Shown: positions 25,482-36,547, counted from the first letter of the stretch. The stretch is 64,000 nucleotides of DNA from Gammaproteobacteria bacterium (GCA_029246545.1 JAQWMX010000001.1:25691-89690), one strand, 5' to 3'. Notes: a model not told the origin generated them from the letters alone. Translations and numbers: made by a program.

Positions 25482-28400
25482 TTAAGACGCTAAAATCGGA
25501 CTTAACCAGCGTCTGGCTTCATCTAGAGTCCAACCCTTTCGCTCAGCATATTCAATCAGCTGGTCTTCTGCAATTTTTCCAACCGCAAAATAACGACTGT
25601 CAGGGTGAGAATAATAAATACCGCTAACAGACGCAGCAGGTAACATGGCAAAACTTTCTGTCAGTGTGATACCTGTTTGATCAACTGCATCCAACATTGA
25701 GAATAATGTATCTTTTTCCGTATGATCCGGACAAGCTGGGTATCCCGGTGCAGGACGGATGCCCTGGTATTTTTCACTGATCAGGTCAGCATTGGACAAA
25801 GCTTCATCACTCGCATAGCCCCAGAATTCTTTACGAACTTTTTCGTGCATGCATTCTGCAAATGATTCTGCAAAACGATCGGCAAGCGCTAGCAACATAA
25901 TGGCCCTATAGTCGTCATTATCTTGTTTATATTTCTCGACCATTACCTCAACTTCATGCCCTGCAGTAACAGCGAAGCCGCCTATCCAGTCGGCCTTGGC
26001 ACTATCTTTTGGTGCAATAAAATCAGCCAATGCATAGTTGGCTTTGCCTTCACGACGCTGTTCGATCTGCTGACGTAAAGTATGGAGTATTTTAAACACT
26101 TTAGAACGTTCAGCATCAGCATAAACTTCAATATCATCGCCCGCGCTGTTCGCTGGCCAAAAACCAATAACAGCTTTTGGCGTAATAAGCTTCCCCTCAA
26201 CTAGATCTTTTAGCATTTCTTGCGCATCGGCATAAAGTTCACGTGCGCTTTCACCGACCACTTCATCGTCCAAAATTTTTGGAAACTTACCAGCAAGATC
26301 CCAACTTCTGAAAAAAGGTGACCAATCAAAACGGTCGATCAGCGTCTGTAGATCAAATTCTTCAAAGACCTTAATGCCAGTAAATGCAGGTTCAGTTCCG
26401 GTAAACTTAGACCAATCTATTTTTGGCTTATTGGCTCTGGCTTGTTCCAGCTTCAAAATATTTCTTACTTTATTTTTCTTTAAACGTTGTACACGCAGCT
26501 GATCATATTCAGTTCGAATATCTGATTTATAGGACTCAGTTTCATCACCTAAGAGCTTGCTAACCACCCCTACGGAACGTGAAGCGTCTGGCACGTAAAT
26601 TGTTGATCCACTGTATTTCTCTTCAATTTTTACTGCAGTATGTACACGAGAAGTTGTGGCTCCACCTATTAATAAAGGCAGGTTAAAACCTTCACGCTCT
26701 AGCTCGCTAGCAACATGCACCATTTCATCTAGGCTTGGTGTTATTAGTCCGGAAATGCCCACGATATCAGCATTTTCTTCTTTAACCGCTTGCAGTATTT
26801 TACTGCTAGGCACCATCACGCCAAGGTCTATAACCTTATAGCCATTACAACTCAATACCACGCCGACGATATTTTTACCGATGTCATGCACATCACCTTT
26901 GGCCGTAGCCAACACAATAACGCCAGCATGTTTTTGTTTTTCACCACTTGCATCAAGAATATAAGGTTCAAGATGTGCAACAGACTTTTTCATCACCCGT
27001 GCGCTTTTTACAACCTGCGGCAAAAACATTTTTCCCGAACCAAAAAGATCACCGACAGTATTCATTCCATCCATTAATGGGCCTTCAATTACCTTAATGG
27101 CAGAACCTAAATGCTCATAAGCTTCTTGCGTATCATCAATAATGAACTCATCAATACCATGCACTAAGGAATAAGCTAAGCGTTGTTCTACTGGTTCTTC
27201 GCGCCAAGCTAAAATTTCTTTTTCATCTTTTACTTCAGAGACAATTGCCGTCGCCAGCTCTAACAACCGTTCGCCAGCATCTTCTCTTTTATTAAAAATG
27301 ACATCTTCAATCGCTGCACGTAAATCATCATCTATATCTTCGTAAACGGGCAATTTACCCGCATTAACAATGGCCATATCCATGCCGACTTTAATTGCGT
27401 GATAAAGAAAAACTGAATGCATAGCTTCACGCAGTGCATTATTGCCTCGAAAGGAAAAGGATAAATTCGATAAACCACCAGACACTTTGGCGTGTGGTAG
27501 ATTAAGCTTGATCCATTTTGTTGCGTCAATAAAAGCCTTGCCGTATCCATTATGCTCAGCAATACCCGTTGCCACTGCAAAAATATTTGGATCAAAAATT
27601 ATATCCTGGGGAGGAATGCCGGCCACTTCGGTAAGTAACTTATACGCGCGTTCACAAATTTTAATTTTGCGTTCATAAGTATCTGCCTGACCTGTTTCAT
27701 CAAAGGCCATTACGACAACAGCTGCACCATAACGTTTAACTAAACTTGCCTGCTCAAGGAAGAGCTCTTCGCCTTCCTTAAGACTGATGGAGTTAACTAT
27801 GCCTTTACCTTGTATACATTTGAGCCCCGCCTCAATCACTGACCATTTAGATGAGTCCACCATAAACGGTACGCGAGCGATATCGGGTTCGGCTGCAATC
27901 AGGTTTAAAAAACGAATCATGGCTGCTTCAGAATCCAGCATGCCTTCGTCCATATTCACATCAATAATCTGAGCGCCGCCTTCAACCTGTTCAAGCGCCA
28001 CACTAATCGCCGTGTCATAATCTTCATTAAGAATCAGTGTTTCAAAACGTTTTGAACCGGTAACATTGGTGCGCTCACCAACATTAATAAAATTACTCTC
28101 CTTACTTAAGGTGACTGCCTCCAGGCCTGATAAACGACACAAGTCATTAGGTTCTGGTAGCTCCCGTGGCGCTGTATTTTCAATAGATTCCCGAATTACT
28201 CGAATATGTTCAGGCGTAGTTCCACAACAACCACCGACAATATTTACCAAGCCAGATTTTGCGAACTCAGCGATAATTCCTGCCATATGCTCAGGGCTTT
28301 CATCGTATTCACCAAATTCATTTGGTAGCCCGGCATTGGGATGGCAACTAACGCTAACTTCAGAAACTCTAGATAAGTCATCAATGTATTCGCGCAGTTG

Positions 28401-29150
28401 CGCAGCACCTAAAGCACAGTTAAGCCCAATACTTATAGGTTCAGCGTGTTGTACAGAGTTATAAAAAGCTTCTACAACTTGACCACTTAATGTACGGCCA
28501 CTTTGATCGGTTATAGTCCCAGAGATCATCATCGGTAAATTTACATCATGTTGTTTTTCAAAATGTTTTACTGCTGCAATAGCGGCTTTAGCATTAAGCG
28601 TATCGAAAACGGTTTCGATCAGCATGATGTCAGCGCCACCATCATATAAACCTTTAATGGACTGTGAATAATCATCAAACAAATCATCAAAGGTAACAGC
28701 ACGGAAGCCTGCATCTTCAACATTAGGGGACATAGAGGCGGTTCGATTAGTTGGTCCTATTATCCCGGCAACCCAACAAGGCCGTGAATTCTTCTTGTTA
28801 TAAGCAGATATCGCTTCACGCGCCAAGGTAGCTCCAGCAACATTTAGCTCATAGGCCAACTCACTTAAATTGTAATCTGCTTGTGCAATGCTAGTTGAGT
28901 TAAAGGTATTGGATTTGAGAATATCTGCGCCCGCTTCAAGATATTCAGTATGAATCTGTTTAATTAATTCGGCCCTGGTAAGACTTAGCAGGTCATTGTT
29001 ACCACGCAATTCACCTGTGTGGTCTTTAAACCTATCTCCACGGAAGTCGTCTTCTTGTAAACTATAACCTTGAATCATGGTGCCCATTGCACCGTCTAGA
29101 AACAAGATTCTTTCCTGTAATGTCTGGGTAAATATTTCTTGCTGTGACAT
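25482..29150 (-). CDS. metH: Cobalamin-dependent methionine synthase
   Basis: 1222 residues, full length (E. coli 1227). Transfers methyl from 5-methyl-THF to homocysteine through cobalamin. Domains in order: homocysteine-binding barrel ([12 protein letters not shown]; zinc Cys in GLNCALG and the [13 protein letters not shown] pair), pterin-binding barrel ([14 protein letters not shown], about residue 355 on), B12 cap and Rossmann domain ([20 protein letters not shown] with the cobalt-ligand His near 760), and the SAM reactivation domain (about 900-1222, [15 protein letters not shown]). It overlaps the metF stop by one base (TAATG). No B12 riboswitch is seen, as expected for an internal operon gene. 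Confidence 0.97.
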   Translation of the reverse strand: MSQQEIFTQTLQERILFLDGAMGTMIQGYSLQEDDFRGDRFKDHTGELRGNNDLLSLTRAELIKQIHTEYLEAGADILKSNTFNSTSIAQADYNLSELAYELNVAGATLAREAISAYNKKNSRPCWVAGIIGPTNRTASMSPNVEDAGFRAVTFDDLFDDYSQSIKGLYDGGADIMLIETVFDTLNAKAAIAAVKHFEKQHDVNLPMMISGTITDQSGRTLSGQVVEAFYNSVQHAEPISIGLNCALGAAQLREYIDDLSRVSEVSVSCHPNAGLPNEFGEYDESPEHMAGIIAEFAKSGLVNIVGGCCGTTPEHIRVIRESIENTAPRELPEPNDLCRLSGLEAVTLSKESNFINVGERTNVTGSKRFETLILNEDYDTAISVALEQVEGGAQIIDVNMDEGMLDSEAAMIRFLNLIAAEPDIARVPFMVDSSKWSVIEAGLKCIQGKGIVNSISLKEGEELFLEQASLVKRYGAAVVVMAFDETGQADTYERKIKICERAYKLLTEVAGIPPQDIIFDPNIFAVATGIAEHNGYGKAFIDATKWIKLNLPHAKVSGGLSNLSFSFRGNNALREAMHSVFLYHAIKVGMDMAIVNAGKLPVYEDIDDDLRAAIEDVIFNKREDAGERLLELATAIVSEVKDEKEILAWREEPVEQRLAYSLVHGIDEFIIDDTQEAYEHLGSAIKVIEGPLMDGMNTVGDLFGSGKMFLPQVVKSARVMKKSVAHLEPYILDASGEKQKHAGVIVLATAKGDVHDIGKNIVGVVLSCNGYKVIDLGVMVPSSKILQAVKEENADIVGISGLITPSLDEMVHVASELEREGFNLPLLIGGATTSRVHTAVKIEEKYSGSTIYVPDASRSVGVVSKLLGDETESYKSDIRTEYDQLRVQRLKKNKVRNILKLEQARANKPKIDWSKFTGTEPAFTGIKVFEEFDLQTLIDRFDWSPFFRSWDLAGKFPKILDDEVVGESARELYADAQEMLKDLVEGKLITPKAVIGFWPANSAGDDIEVYADAERSKVFKILHTLRQQIEQRREGKANYALADFIAPKDSAKADWIGGFAVTAGHEVEVMVEKYKQDNDDYRAIMLLALADRFAESFAECMHEKVRKEFWGYASDEALSNADLISEKYQGIRPAPGYPACPDHTEKDTLFSMLDAVDQTGITLTESFAMLPAASVSGIYYSHPDSRYFAVGKIAEDQLIEYAERKGWTLDEARRWLSPILAS

Positions 29151-30049
29151 TAGCTGCTCTCTTTATTTTCTTCGGTAGCATCCACACCCAAAGAATGACA
29201 AACAGCACGCGTTAAATCGGATTTATTCAATGTGTAAAAATGAAAAGTTCTTTCTCCAGCATCATATAGCTTTTCACATTGCTCAATGCATACAGCTGCC
29301 GCTAACATGCTATTCACGGATGAAGAAGGCTCGATGCCATCGAACATTTTTATCATCCAAGCTGGAATATGCGTACCGCATTTTTTTGCTAGTTCCTGTA
29401 CTCGAGTGAAATTCAGGATTGGCAAAATACCAGGAATAATTGGGACATCAATACCTGATGACCTAGCCTTATCTACAAAACGAATATAGGCATCGGTATC
29501 AAAAAAGAATTGAGTAATGCAACGCTTAGCACCAGCATCAATCTTCTGTTTTAACACTTTAATTTCATGATCGAGACCCGGCGACTCGGGATGGCTTTCT
29601 GGATAGGCCGCTACGCTAATATCAAAATCAGCGACTTTATTTAAGCCACGTATAAATTCTGTGGCATTTGCATAACCATCAGGATGCACTGTAAATTTTT
29701 CTTGCCCACCAGGTGGGTCGCCGCGTAAGGCTACTAGCCGTGTAATACCAGCAGCATGAAATTGCCGAGCCATGTCATCTGCCTCAGCTTTGGTTGAACC
29801 AACACAAGTTAAATGTGCAACTGGGTCAAGTGAAGTGTCGGCAAGGATCCGCTCTACGATTTTTAAACTGCGATCCCGAGTAGTGCCCCCTGCTCCATAG
29901 GTTATGGAGATAAATTCAGGGTTCAGCAACGCTAAATTATCTATAGATTCCCAAAATCGATCGGCATTTCCAAGATCAGCAGGAGGAAAAAACTCAAAGG
30001 AAACAGATACTTGCTCTCTATTTTCAGAAAATTGATTGGCAAAACTCAT
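29150..30049 (-). CDS. metF: 5,10-methylenetetrahydrofolate reductase
   Basis: 299 residues, as in E. coli (296). Reduces methylene-THF to 5-methyl-THF with FAD and NADH, feeding MetH directly. Visible family blocks: VSFEFFPPA near the N-terminus (catalytic Glu), [36 protein letters not shown] and [12 protein letters not shown]. The stop overlaps the metH ATG, implying translational coupling. It is divergent from metR, the standard arrangement for control by MetR with homocysteine. Confidence 0.96.
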   Translation of the reverse strand: MSFANQFSENREQVSVSFEFFPPADLGNADRFWESIDNLALLNPEFISITYGAGGTTRDRSLKIVERILADTSLDPVAHLTCVGSTKAEADDMARQFHAAGITRLVALRGDPPGGQEKFTVHPDGYANATEFIRGLNKVADFDISVAAYPESHPESPGLDHEIKVLKQKIDAGAKRCITQFFFDTDAYIRFVDKARSSGIDVPIIPGILPILNFTRVQELAKKCGTHIPAWMIKMFDGIEPSSSVNSMLAAAVCIEQCEKLYDAGERTFHFYTLNKSDLTRAVCHSLGVDATEENKESS

Positions 30050-30152
30050 AGTCTTATTTTAAATCAACGGTTAAAAAAGTGTTGCTATCATCCCCGAAGT
30101 TATTTATAAGGTCAATTAATATATATTTATAATTATTATTAGCAAAGCTTAT

Positions 30153-31100
30153 ATGAAATCACCTCTGGAAATACGACATTTACTCTTATTACAAACGCTG
30201 GCTGATACTGGCACCTTGTCTCGCACTGCTGAGCATATCCATGTTACGCAATCTGCCTTATCACAACAGATTAAGCAGCTTGAAGACTTTTATGATACCT
30301 CACTGTTTGAACGAAAAAGTAATCCGATTCGTTTTACTCCCGCCGGAGAAAGGCTATTAAATCTTGCACGCTTTTGTTTGCCTCAGGTAGATTCTGCTGA
30401 ACGTGATATTGCTCGCATTGCATCAGGTTCAGTTGGTCGCTTACGCATCGCAATTGAATGCCATAGCTGTTTTGATTGGCTCATGCCGACCATGGATAAA
30501 TTTCGAGGCCAATGGCCTGAAGTAGAGCAAGACCTGGTCTCTGGATTAACACCAGACCCAGTTGCTTTACTGCTAACTGATGAAGCTGATTTGGCTGTAC
30601 ATACTGAGCCTGATCAACGTGAAGGTGTGGTTTATCACGCCTTGTTTGATTTTGAAATGGTTGCTTGCTGTTCACCTATGCACCCGGTCGCCAGTCGCCC
30701 TTATATAAAGCCTGAAGACTTTGTCAACGAAACCCTGATTCAATACCCGGTTGATGACAATATGTTAGATGGCATTAAACATTTCTTAAGGCCTGCCGGG
30801 ATTAGCCCTAAAGCTAGAAGAACCGCAGAATTAACTTTAGCAATTATTCAATTAACAGCGAGTGGGCGTGGTCTCAGCATGTTGCCAACCTGGTCGGTAC
30901 AACCACAAGCGGACCAAGGTTATATAAAGACCAAGCCTTTAGGTAAAGAAGGACTTTGGTGCAGGCTCTATGCAGCAACAATGCATGATGCTGAGCCCTG
31001 GTTAGAAAACTTCTTAGAATTGGTTAGGACCTTAGCACCAATCAGCCTTCCAGGAATTAGGCCCTGTGCTGATAAACTATTCCAAAGAATGAATCACTAG
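30153..31100 (+). CDS. metR: LysR-type regulator MetR
   Basis: 315 residues. The N-terminal winged helix-turn-helix is clear (TGTLSRTAEHIHVTQSALSQ, then QIKQLEDFYDTSLFERK), followed by the effector domain (IAIECHSCFDWLMPTM). The CHSCFDWL segment is typical of MetR, which uses homocysteine as co-inducer. Position divergent from metF-metH supports the name. I could not find a clean TGAA-N5-TTCA MetR box in the 103-base intergenic region. The last 24 bases overlap the end of the convergent DUF1015 gene. Confidence 0.94.
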   Translation: MKSPLEIRHLLLLQTLADTGTLSRTAEHIHVTQSALSQQIKQLEDFYDTSLFERKSNPIRFTPAGERLLNLARFCLPQVDSAERDIARIASGSVGRLRIAIECHSCFDWLMPTMDKFRGQWPEVEQDLVSGLTPDPVALLLTDEADLAVHTEPDQREGVVYHALFDFEMVACCSPMHPVASRPYIKPEDFVNETLIQYPVDDNMLDGIKHFLRPAGISPKARRTAELTLAIIQLTASGRGLSMLPTWSVQPQADQGYIKTKPLGKEGLWCRLYAATMHDAEPWLENFLELVRTLAPISLPGIRPCADKLFQRMNH

Positions 31101-32318
31101 TCCACTACGCAACTTGGGTTCGAACCAAGTTGATTTGGGCGGCATAACTTCACCAGCATCGGCGATTGCCATAAGATGTTCAATCGAGGTTGGATAGCAA
31201 GAAAATGCCACCTTACATTCGCCACTATCTACGCGTTTTTCTAGCCCTTCCATACCTCGAATACCACCTATAAAATCAATACGATTATCTACACGCGGAT
31301 CTTCGATACCCAATAGAGGGCTTAGGATATTATCTTGTAAAACTGCAACATCCAAGCGAGCTACCGGATCATTCTCATCAACAATGCCATCTTTAACTTT
31401 TAAAGAATACCACTGCCCATTCATATACAGTCCAAACTCATGTAATGCGGAAGGTTTATATGCTTCTGTTGCAGCACTGAGCTTAAAATTTTGCTCTACA
31501 GCAGTTAAAAAAGCTTCTTCACTTAAGCCGTTTAAATCATTAACCACACGGTTGTAATCTAAAATCATCATTTGATCATGCGGGAAAACCACAACCAGAA
31601 AATTATTATAGGCTTCTGAGCCATCATGATTAGCGTTAGCTTGCTTTCGCATATTTTTAATACGAGTTGCCGCAGCAGAGCGATGATGACCATCAGCAAC
31701 ATATAGGCAAGGCACTTCAGCAAAAGCTTGTTGAATATTAGCTATATCTTTAGAATCACTGACCACCCAGAAAATATGTTGGATACCATCGTCTAATGTG
31801 AATTCATATTCAGGCTCAGTTTGCGCCACAGCATCAATTAAGTTATCGATACGTGATTCCGCCTGATAAGTTAAAAATACTGGTCCAACCTGAGCATTCA
31901 ACATGTCCATATGTTTAACCCGGTCATCTTCTTTTACTGGGCGCGTGAATTCATGTTTCTTAATCAAGTTTTGCTCATATTCTTCAACAGAGGCCACAGC
32001 GACTAGTCCTGTTTGCTCATGCCCACCCATAATTTGTCGGTAAACATAATATTTCTGCGAAGCATCCTGCTTTATTATGCCGTCCGCTATAAAGCCTTGC
32101 AGATTGTCAGCACCTTTTTGATAAACGCTGTCATCATGTACATCAATCTCAGTATCGAGATCAATTTCAGGTTTGTTTACATGCAAAAAAGTATAAGGAT
32201 TGCCCTCAGCCATTTCTCTGGCTTCAACACTATTGAGTACATCATAAGGTGGTGCAGCAACTTTTTCTGCTAGCGCTTTTGTCGGTCGTATACCAGTGAA
32301 AGGTAAGAGTTTAGCCAT
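31077..32318 (-). CDS. DUF1015 family protein
   Basis: 413 residues, the normal length. The N-terminus LLPFTGIRPTKALAEKVAAP with PPYDVL and the central CLYVADGHHRSAAATRI are the family signatures. The C-terminal part contains DPRVDNRIDFIGGIRG and PPKSTWFEPKLRSGLV, also conserved. Soluble, function not established; the family has been suggested to be SpoIIE-like or kinase-associated, without firm evidence. It may be co-transcribed after fklB (29 bases apart). Confidence 0.93.
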   Translation of the reverse strand: MAKLLPFTGIRPTKALAEKVAAPPYDVLNSVEAREMAEGNPYTFLHVNKPEIDLDTEIDVHDDSVYQKGADNLQGFIADGIIKQDASQKYYVYRQIMGGHEQTGLVAVASVEEYEQNLIKKHEFTRPVKEDDRVKHMDMLNAQVGPVFLTYQAESRIDNLIDAVAQTEPEYEFTLDDGIQHIFWVVSDSKDIANIQQAFAEVPCLYVADGHHRSAAATRIKNMRKQANANHDGSEAYNNFLVVVFPHDQMMILDYNRVVNDLNGLSEEAFLTAVEQNFKLSAATEAYKPSALHEFGLYMNGQWYSLKVKDGIVDENDPVARLDVAVLQDNILSPLLGIEDPRVDNRIDFIGGIRGMEGLEKRVDSGECKVAFSCYPTSIEHLMAIADAGEVMPPKSTWFEPKLRSGLVIHSLE

Positions 32319-32347
32319 AGTCTTTTAATTAATTACCTAATAAGGAG

Positions 32348-32965
32348 TTATAGAATTTCTAGTAATTCAACATCAAATATTAAAGTGGTGAAAGGTTTGA
32401 TGACATCACCAGCACCATTCTCGCCATAGGCCAATTGATGTGGAATATATAATTTGTATTTAGCACCTGGACTCATCATTTGTAAGGCCTCTGTCCAACC
32501 AGCTATGACTCCACTCACAGGGAAATCAATTGGTTCGCCTCTATCCACAGATGAATCGAAAACTGTTCCGTCCATAAGTGTGCCATGATAATGAACCTTA
32601 ACTCGGGATGATAATTCTGGGGAATCTCCTTCACCGCTCTCGATTACTTCATATTGCAGGCCAGAAGCAGTGGTTTCAACTTCTGCTTTTTCGGCATTTT
32701 TAGCTAAAAAAGCTTCTCCAACTGATTCTTGCTCACCAGCCTGTTCTTGTTGCTGCTGCAACATGCGTTTATTCAGATCATCTATGGCTTCATTCATATC
32801 TTCCAAGCTAATTGGGCTTTCTTTACCCGCCAAAGCATCGGCCATTCCAGACAAAACCGCTTCTGGTTGCATACCATCGAATGGGTTTTTGGTAAGTTGC
32901 TCGCCCATTTGCCGGCCGATTGCGTAACTAGCTCTATCGTCAATTGAAGTTTTTGAGTCTGCCAT
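32348..32965 (-). CDS. fklB: FKBP-type peptidyl-prolyl isomerase
   Basis: 205 residues, matching E. coli FklB (206). The N-terminal dimerisation helices (ASYAIGRQMGEQLTKNPFDG through LNKRMLQQQQEQAGEQ) are followed by the FKBP domain: GLQYEVIESGEGDSPELSSR, KVHYHGTLMDGTVFDSSVDR, GVIAGWTEALQMM and IPHQLAYGENGAGD. Catalyses proline cis-trans isomerisation. There is no signal peptide, so it is cytosolic. It precedes the DUF1015 gene on the same strand. Confidence 0.95.
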   Translation of the reverse strand: MADSKTSIDDRASYAIGRQMGEQLTKNPFDGMQPEAVLSGMADALAGKESPISLEDMNEAIDDLNKRMLQQQQEQAGEQESVGEAFLAKNAEKAEVETTASGLQYEVIESGEGDSPELSSRVKVHYHGTLMDGTVFDSSVDRGEPIDFPVSGVIAGWTEALQMMSPGAKYKLYIPHQLAYGENGAGDVIKPFTTLIFDVELLEIL

Positions 32966-33080
32966 GTGTTTTCCTGCGTTATTAAAAAGGCGTGCATTCT
33001 AGCACGACATGTTTCAGATTACGGGGCAATAAATATGAAATTAAGCTAAAATTTGGTTTTTATTTTTTGATGAAATATGG

Positions 33081-33662
33081 ATGAAAATTAGTTTCCTCGC
33101 TTCTCACAACGGATCTTCAGCAAAAGCAATTATCAAAGCTATTCGCACAGCAAAGCTTGATGCCGAAATTGGCGTTTTAATCACCAATAATCGCGACTCA
33201 AATATCTTGCAGTGGTGTCTTGAGAATGACATAGAAGTTCACCATATCAGCGCCAAGACACATCGTGGTGAAGACAATGCTGATGAAGCTATCCAGACTG
33301 TACTGCGCGATGCTGAAACTAACCTGGTTGTCTGCTCTGGTTACATGAAGGAAATTGGCCCGGCAACCTTGCGTGTTTATCCTTATAAAATTTTGAATAT
33401 ACACCCAGCCCTATTACCCAAATATGGCGGTAAAGGTATGTATGGCGATCATGTGCATCAGGCTGTATTAGATGCCGGAGAAAAAGAATCTGGCGCTACC
33501 GTGCATTATGTGACTGACGGCATTGATGAAGGACCTGTCATTAAACAGCAGGTCATTGCCGTTGAAACTGGCGACACTTTAGATAGCTTGCGCAGTAAAG
33601 TTCAACTTTGTGAACCAAGGCTTTATCTCAGTGCTTTACAAGATATTCTGAAAGATGAATAA
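33081..33662 (+). CDS. purN: Phosphoribosylglycinamide formyltransferase
   Basis: 193 residues. Transfers formyl from 10-formyl-THF to GAR in purine synthesis. Catalytic residues are visible: Asn106 and His108 in NIHPALLPKYGG, and Asp146 in VHYVTDGIDEGP. The N-terminal nucleotide loop is FLASHNGSSAKAI. The purM gene, its usual operon partner, is absent; instead an HDAC-like gene follows after 27 bases. Slightly shorter than typical (about 210). Confidence 0.93.
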   Translation: MKISFLASHNGSSAKAIIKAIRTAKLDAEIGVLITNNRDSNILQWCLENDIEVHHISAKTHRGEDNADEAIQTVLRDAETNLVVCSGYMKEIGPATLRVYPYKILNIHPALLPKYGGKGMYGDHVHQAVLDAGEKESGATVHYVTDGIDEGPVIKQQVIAVETGDTLDSLRSKVQLCEPRLYLSALQDILKDE

Positions 33663-33689
33663 AAAGCTGAATCAAACGACAATCTCAAA

Positions 33690-34625
33690 GTGAAGACAAC
33701 AGTTATCTATAGTCATCTAGAATGCCTAAAGCATGAGCCAGGATTTGAGCACCCGGAAAGTCCGAATCGCTTGAAAGCTATTCTGGATACACTTCCAGAT
33801 AAAACCGAGCACTTTCACTATCACTACGAAGAAGCCCCACTAGGTACAGAGCAACAAGTGCTATTGGCACACACACCGGAATTACTTGAACGGATCAAAG
33901 CAATTGCACCAAACGATGGCTTAGCGCAAATTGATGCCGACACACTTATGTCGCCAGGCTCTCTAATCGCTGCTTTACGGAGTACTGGCGCAGCCTGTAA
34001 TGCCATTGACGAAATAATGGCCGGCTATATCCAGCATGCTTTCTGTGCGACTCGCCCACCAGGACATCATGCCACAACCGATCAAGCCATGGGCTTTTGT
34101 CTGTTTAATTATATTGCAATCGCCGCTTTGTATGCTCAACAAACTTATGGTTTAGAACGCATCGCCATTGTTGATTTTGATGTTCACCATGGCAATGGCA
34201 CCCAGGATATTGTTAAAGATAAAGAAGGGTTATTTTATATTTCCACTCATCAAAGCCCTTTTTATCCTGGGACAGGTAGTGAAGCAGAAAATTCACCCCA
34301 CAATATTCTGAATATCCCTCTGCATGCAGGTACCGGACATAGCGCTTATAAAAAGATATTCACTGAGAAGGTTATCCCCGCTTTACAAGATTTCAAACCA
34401 CAGCTGCTTTTGGTTTCAGCAGGTTTTGACGCTCATCACAAAGATCCACTCGCCGCTATAGAATTCTCGGAATTGACTTACCAATGGCTAGGTGAACAAT
34501 TAGGTGATTTTGCAGAAGAATATTGCCAATCCAGAATATTGTCTGTGCTTGAAGGTGGGTACAACTTAGATGCCTTAAGTAGTAGTTTTCAAGCTTATCT
34601 AGCCGGAATTCATACAAAGTTATAA
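33690..34625 (+). CDS. Histone deacetylase-like (class II type) amidohydrolase
   Basis: 311 residues from a GTG start. Signature blocks: ATRPPGHHATTDQAMGFC (catalytic His126 and His127), VDFDVHHGNGTQDI (zinc ligands Asp164 and His166), SAGFDAHHKDPL (third zinc ligand) and LEGGYNL. Bacterial members deacetylate small molecules such as acetylpolyamines or acetoin-related substrates, or acetyl-lysine. No acetyltransferase partner is adjacent. It begins 27 bases after purN and may be co-transcribed with it. Confidence 0.93.
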   Translation: MKTTVIYSHLECLKHEPGFEHPESPNRLKAILDTLPDKTEHFHYHYEEAPLGTEQQVLLAHTPELLERIKAIAPNDGLAQIDADTLMSPGSLIAALRSTGAACNAIDEIMAGYIQHAFCATRPPGHHATTDQAMGFCLFNYIAIAALYAQQTYGLERIAIVDFDVHHGNGTQDIVKDKEGLFYISTHQSPFYPGTGSEAENSPHNILNIPLHAGTGHSAYKKIFTEKVIPALQDFKPQLLLVSAGFDAHHKDPLAAIEFSELTYQWLGEQLGDFAEEYCQSRILSVLEGGYNLDALSSSFQAYLAGIHTKL

Positions 34626-34724
34626 TATTTTTTCTGATTGAATCAACGGGTTCATAGCTTTCCTTTAATTGAGAATATAGAATTGTCGGTCATTAACAAT
34701 TTAGGTCATCACTGGAGATAATTG

Positions 34725-35543
34725 ATGGAAGACGGCATAAACATACTAAACGATTATGTAATCCCTTGGGGTGTACGATTAATTATTGCCTTTGCAATTT
34801 TTTATATTGGTAAAGCAATAGCTAAAGCAATTTCTGAATTTGCGAAAAAGCCCATGTCAAAGTCCGGCATGGATACCATGCTTATAAATTTTCTAGGCAC
34901 GATGATTTATTCGATCTTGCTTATTGCTGTTGTGCTTGCCGCCGTCGATCAACTTGGTATCAATATCACTTCTTTATTAGCCATTGTTGGTGCTGCAGGA
35001 TTAGCTGTTGGCTTAGCACTGAAAGACTCCCTGAGTAATTTTGCTGCCGGGGTCATGATCATTATTTTCCGGCCTTTTAAAATTGGTGACTTCATAAATG
35101 CTGCTGGTAGTGCTGGAACTGTTGATGAAATTGGCCTTTTTTGCACCCTTCTGCATACCGGTGATAATCAACGCATTATTATCCCTAACTCTTCGGTTCT
35201 TGGTGGCACAATTGTTAACGTTAATACGCTGGGAACTCGCCGCGTTGATCTGGTTATAGGCATTGGCTATGACGACAACATCGGTCAAGCTAGAGATATA
35301 ATTCTTGGCATTATTGATGCTGATCCCAGAATACTTAAAGATCCTGAAGCTGGTGTTGCCTTAGGTGAACTGGCTGATAGCAGCGTTAATTTTAATGTGC
35401 GCCCTTGGGTGAAAGCTGAAGATTATTGGGCAGTACGTGCTGATTTATTAGAAACTATTAAACTTTCATTGGATCAAGCTGGCATAAACATTCCATATCC
35501 TCAGCAAGATGTGCATATGCACACTGTAAGTGATGCCCAGTAA
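34725..35543 (+). CDS. mscS: MscS-type mechanosensitive channel
   Basis: 272 residues from the ATG at 34725, preferred over the TTG at 34722 because GGAG at 34714-34717 is at normal spacing. E. coli MscS has 286. Three N-terminal membrane segments are seen; the pore-lining third helix includes AIVGAAGLAVGLALKDSLSN, with the typical Gly/Ala packing. The beta domain follows (FKIGDFINAAGSAGTVDEIG). It releases solutes under hypo-osmotic shock in the inner membrane. It stands alone. Confidence 0.95.
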   Translation: MEDGINILNDYVIPWGVRLIIAFAIFYIGKAIAKAISEFAKKPMSKSGMDTMLINFLGTMIYSILLIAVVLAAVDQLGINITSLLAIVGAAGLAVGLALKDSLSNFAAGVMIIIFRPFKIGDFINAAGSAGTVDEIGLFCTLLHTGDNQRIIIPNSSVLGGTIVNVNTLGTRRVDLVIGIGYDDNIGQARDIILGIIDADPRILKDPEAGVALGELADSSVNFNVRPWVKAEDYWAVRADLLETIKLSLDQAGINIPYPQQDVHMHTVSDAQ

Positions 35544-35560
35544 ATAGTCTAAAAAGGTTT

Positions 35561-35594
35561 TGTTGAACTAAAGATTCATACCTGTTGAACTAAA
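35561..35594. repeat. Direct repeat over the DUF924 stop codon
   Basis: TGTTGAACTAAA occurs at 35561-35572 and again at 35583-35594, a 22-base period. The second copy contains the TAG stop of the DUF924 gene (35590-35592, minus strand), so the stop and its flank are duplicated just downstream of that gene. This is the same pattern as at the ATP-grasp and MobA-like gene ends. Confidence 0.85.
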
Positions 35595-36129
35595 AACTGG
35601 AACCGGGCTGCGCTAAAAATTCTATTTCATCTGGGATCGATTCACGACCAAGAATTTCATTACGGTGAGGATAACGTCCAAACTTCTCAATAATTTCCTT
35701 GTGCTTATATTCGTAATCCAGAGTATTTTGAATGCCGTTTTTCGTAAATAATTCAACAGCCACTTTATGCACTTTCAAGGACTCACTGTGCATAAAAGGC
35801 ATATACAAAAATACTTGTTGTTCAGTACTTAGTTCATCATCCGCTTTTTGAGCAACAGCCTCCTGCGCTAGCGTAAGCGCTTGCGTGTCAAAAGCAAAGG
35901 CTAATGCGGTATCACGATACATATTGCGAGAGAACTGATCCAACACAATAACCTCAGCCAAACGACCTTGTGGAGACTCTCGCCAGTCAAACAATTCACA
36001 TAAAGTTGCCTGCCGATGCAGTTCACCAAAACGATCTACAATCAACTGATCAAACTCTAGATCTTTCTTCCAATGTTGAGCTGGTTCTAATTCATGAAAC
36101 CAGAAGTTAATAACATCTTCATAAGTCAT
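35590..36129 (-). CDS. DUF924 family protein
   Basis: 179 residues. Recognisable family blocks: INFWFHELEPAQHWKKDLEF at the N-terminus, LAEVIVLDQFSRNMYRDTAL in the middle and LYMPFMHSESL, followed by FGRYPHRNEILGR near the end. All-helical, TPR-like fold, cytosolic; the function is unknown. It follows the MAPEG gene by 13 bases on the same strand and ends the tightly packed run that starts at 37859. Confidence 0.92.
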   Translation of the reverse strand: MTYEDVINFWFHELEPAQHWKKDLEFDQLIVDRFGELHRQATLCELFDWRESPQGRLAEVIVLDQFSRNMYRDTALAFAFDTQALTLAQEAVAQKADDELSTEQQVFLYMPFMHSESLKVHKVAVELFTKNGIQNTLDYEYKHKEIIEKFGRYPHRNEILGRESIPDEIEFLAQPGSSF

Positions 36130-36142
36130 TATGGTTTCACCT

Positions 36143-36547
36143 TTAAAAGAAATTATTTATCAGCAAATTTATCCACATAATAATTACGCATATAAAGCCA
36201 AATAAAAACGCTAAAAGACGATGGATAATATGGTTATAGCTTAAATGAATGTATGCATGCACATAACGAGAAAATACAAACAACCAGGCCAAAATAAAAC
36301 CGAGCGTGTCAAACGGCATTAAAAATAAATAAAGCACCGTAACCACATAAAAAAGTATGGGAACTTCAAATTGATTACTAAAAGCGCGACTGGTTACTTT
36401 AACGGCATCAGGAATATCTTCTCCACTCATTGATTTAAAATAAGCAGGATTCATTTCACCTGAGCGCACGCTATTAATACGTGTCATCAAGGTCAATAAG
36501 CCTATTACAGAGGTAAGAAAGATCATGGCTGACATGGCTATAATCAT
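36143..36547 (-). CDS. MAPEG family membrane protein (copy 1)
   Basis: 134 residues with four membrane segments. MAPEG features are seen: the polar EDIPDAVKVTSRAFSNQFEVP loop between helices 1 and 2 (conserved Asn/Gln/Glu), and FVFSRYVHAYIHL in the later part. The family includes glutathione-dependent enzymes of lipid mediators and detoxification; bacterial roles are poorly known. Its start overlaps the end of the cupin gene by 4 bases. A second MAPEG gene is at 42276-42680. Confidence 0.88.
   Translation of the reverse strand: MIIAMSAMIFLTSVIGLLTLMTRINSVRSGEMNPAYFKSMSGEDIPDAVKVTSRAFSNQFEVPILFYVVTVLYLFLMPFDTLGFILAWLFVFSRYVHAYIHLSYNHIIHRLLAFLFGFICVIIMWINLLINNFF

Noticed and set aside
25482..30152. 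B12 or SAM riboswitch at metF-metH
   Set aside because: The 103-base gap with metR is too short and AT-rich, and shows no riboswitch core.
30050..30152. MetR operator TGAA-N5-TTCA
   Set aside because: No sequence fits even with one mismatch by eye; not reported as a site.
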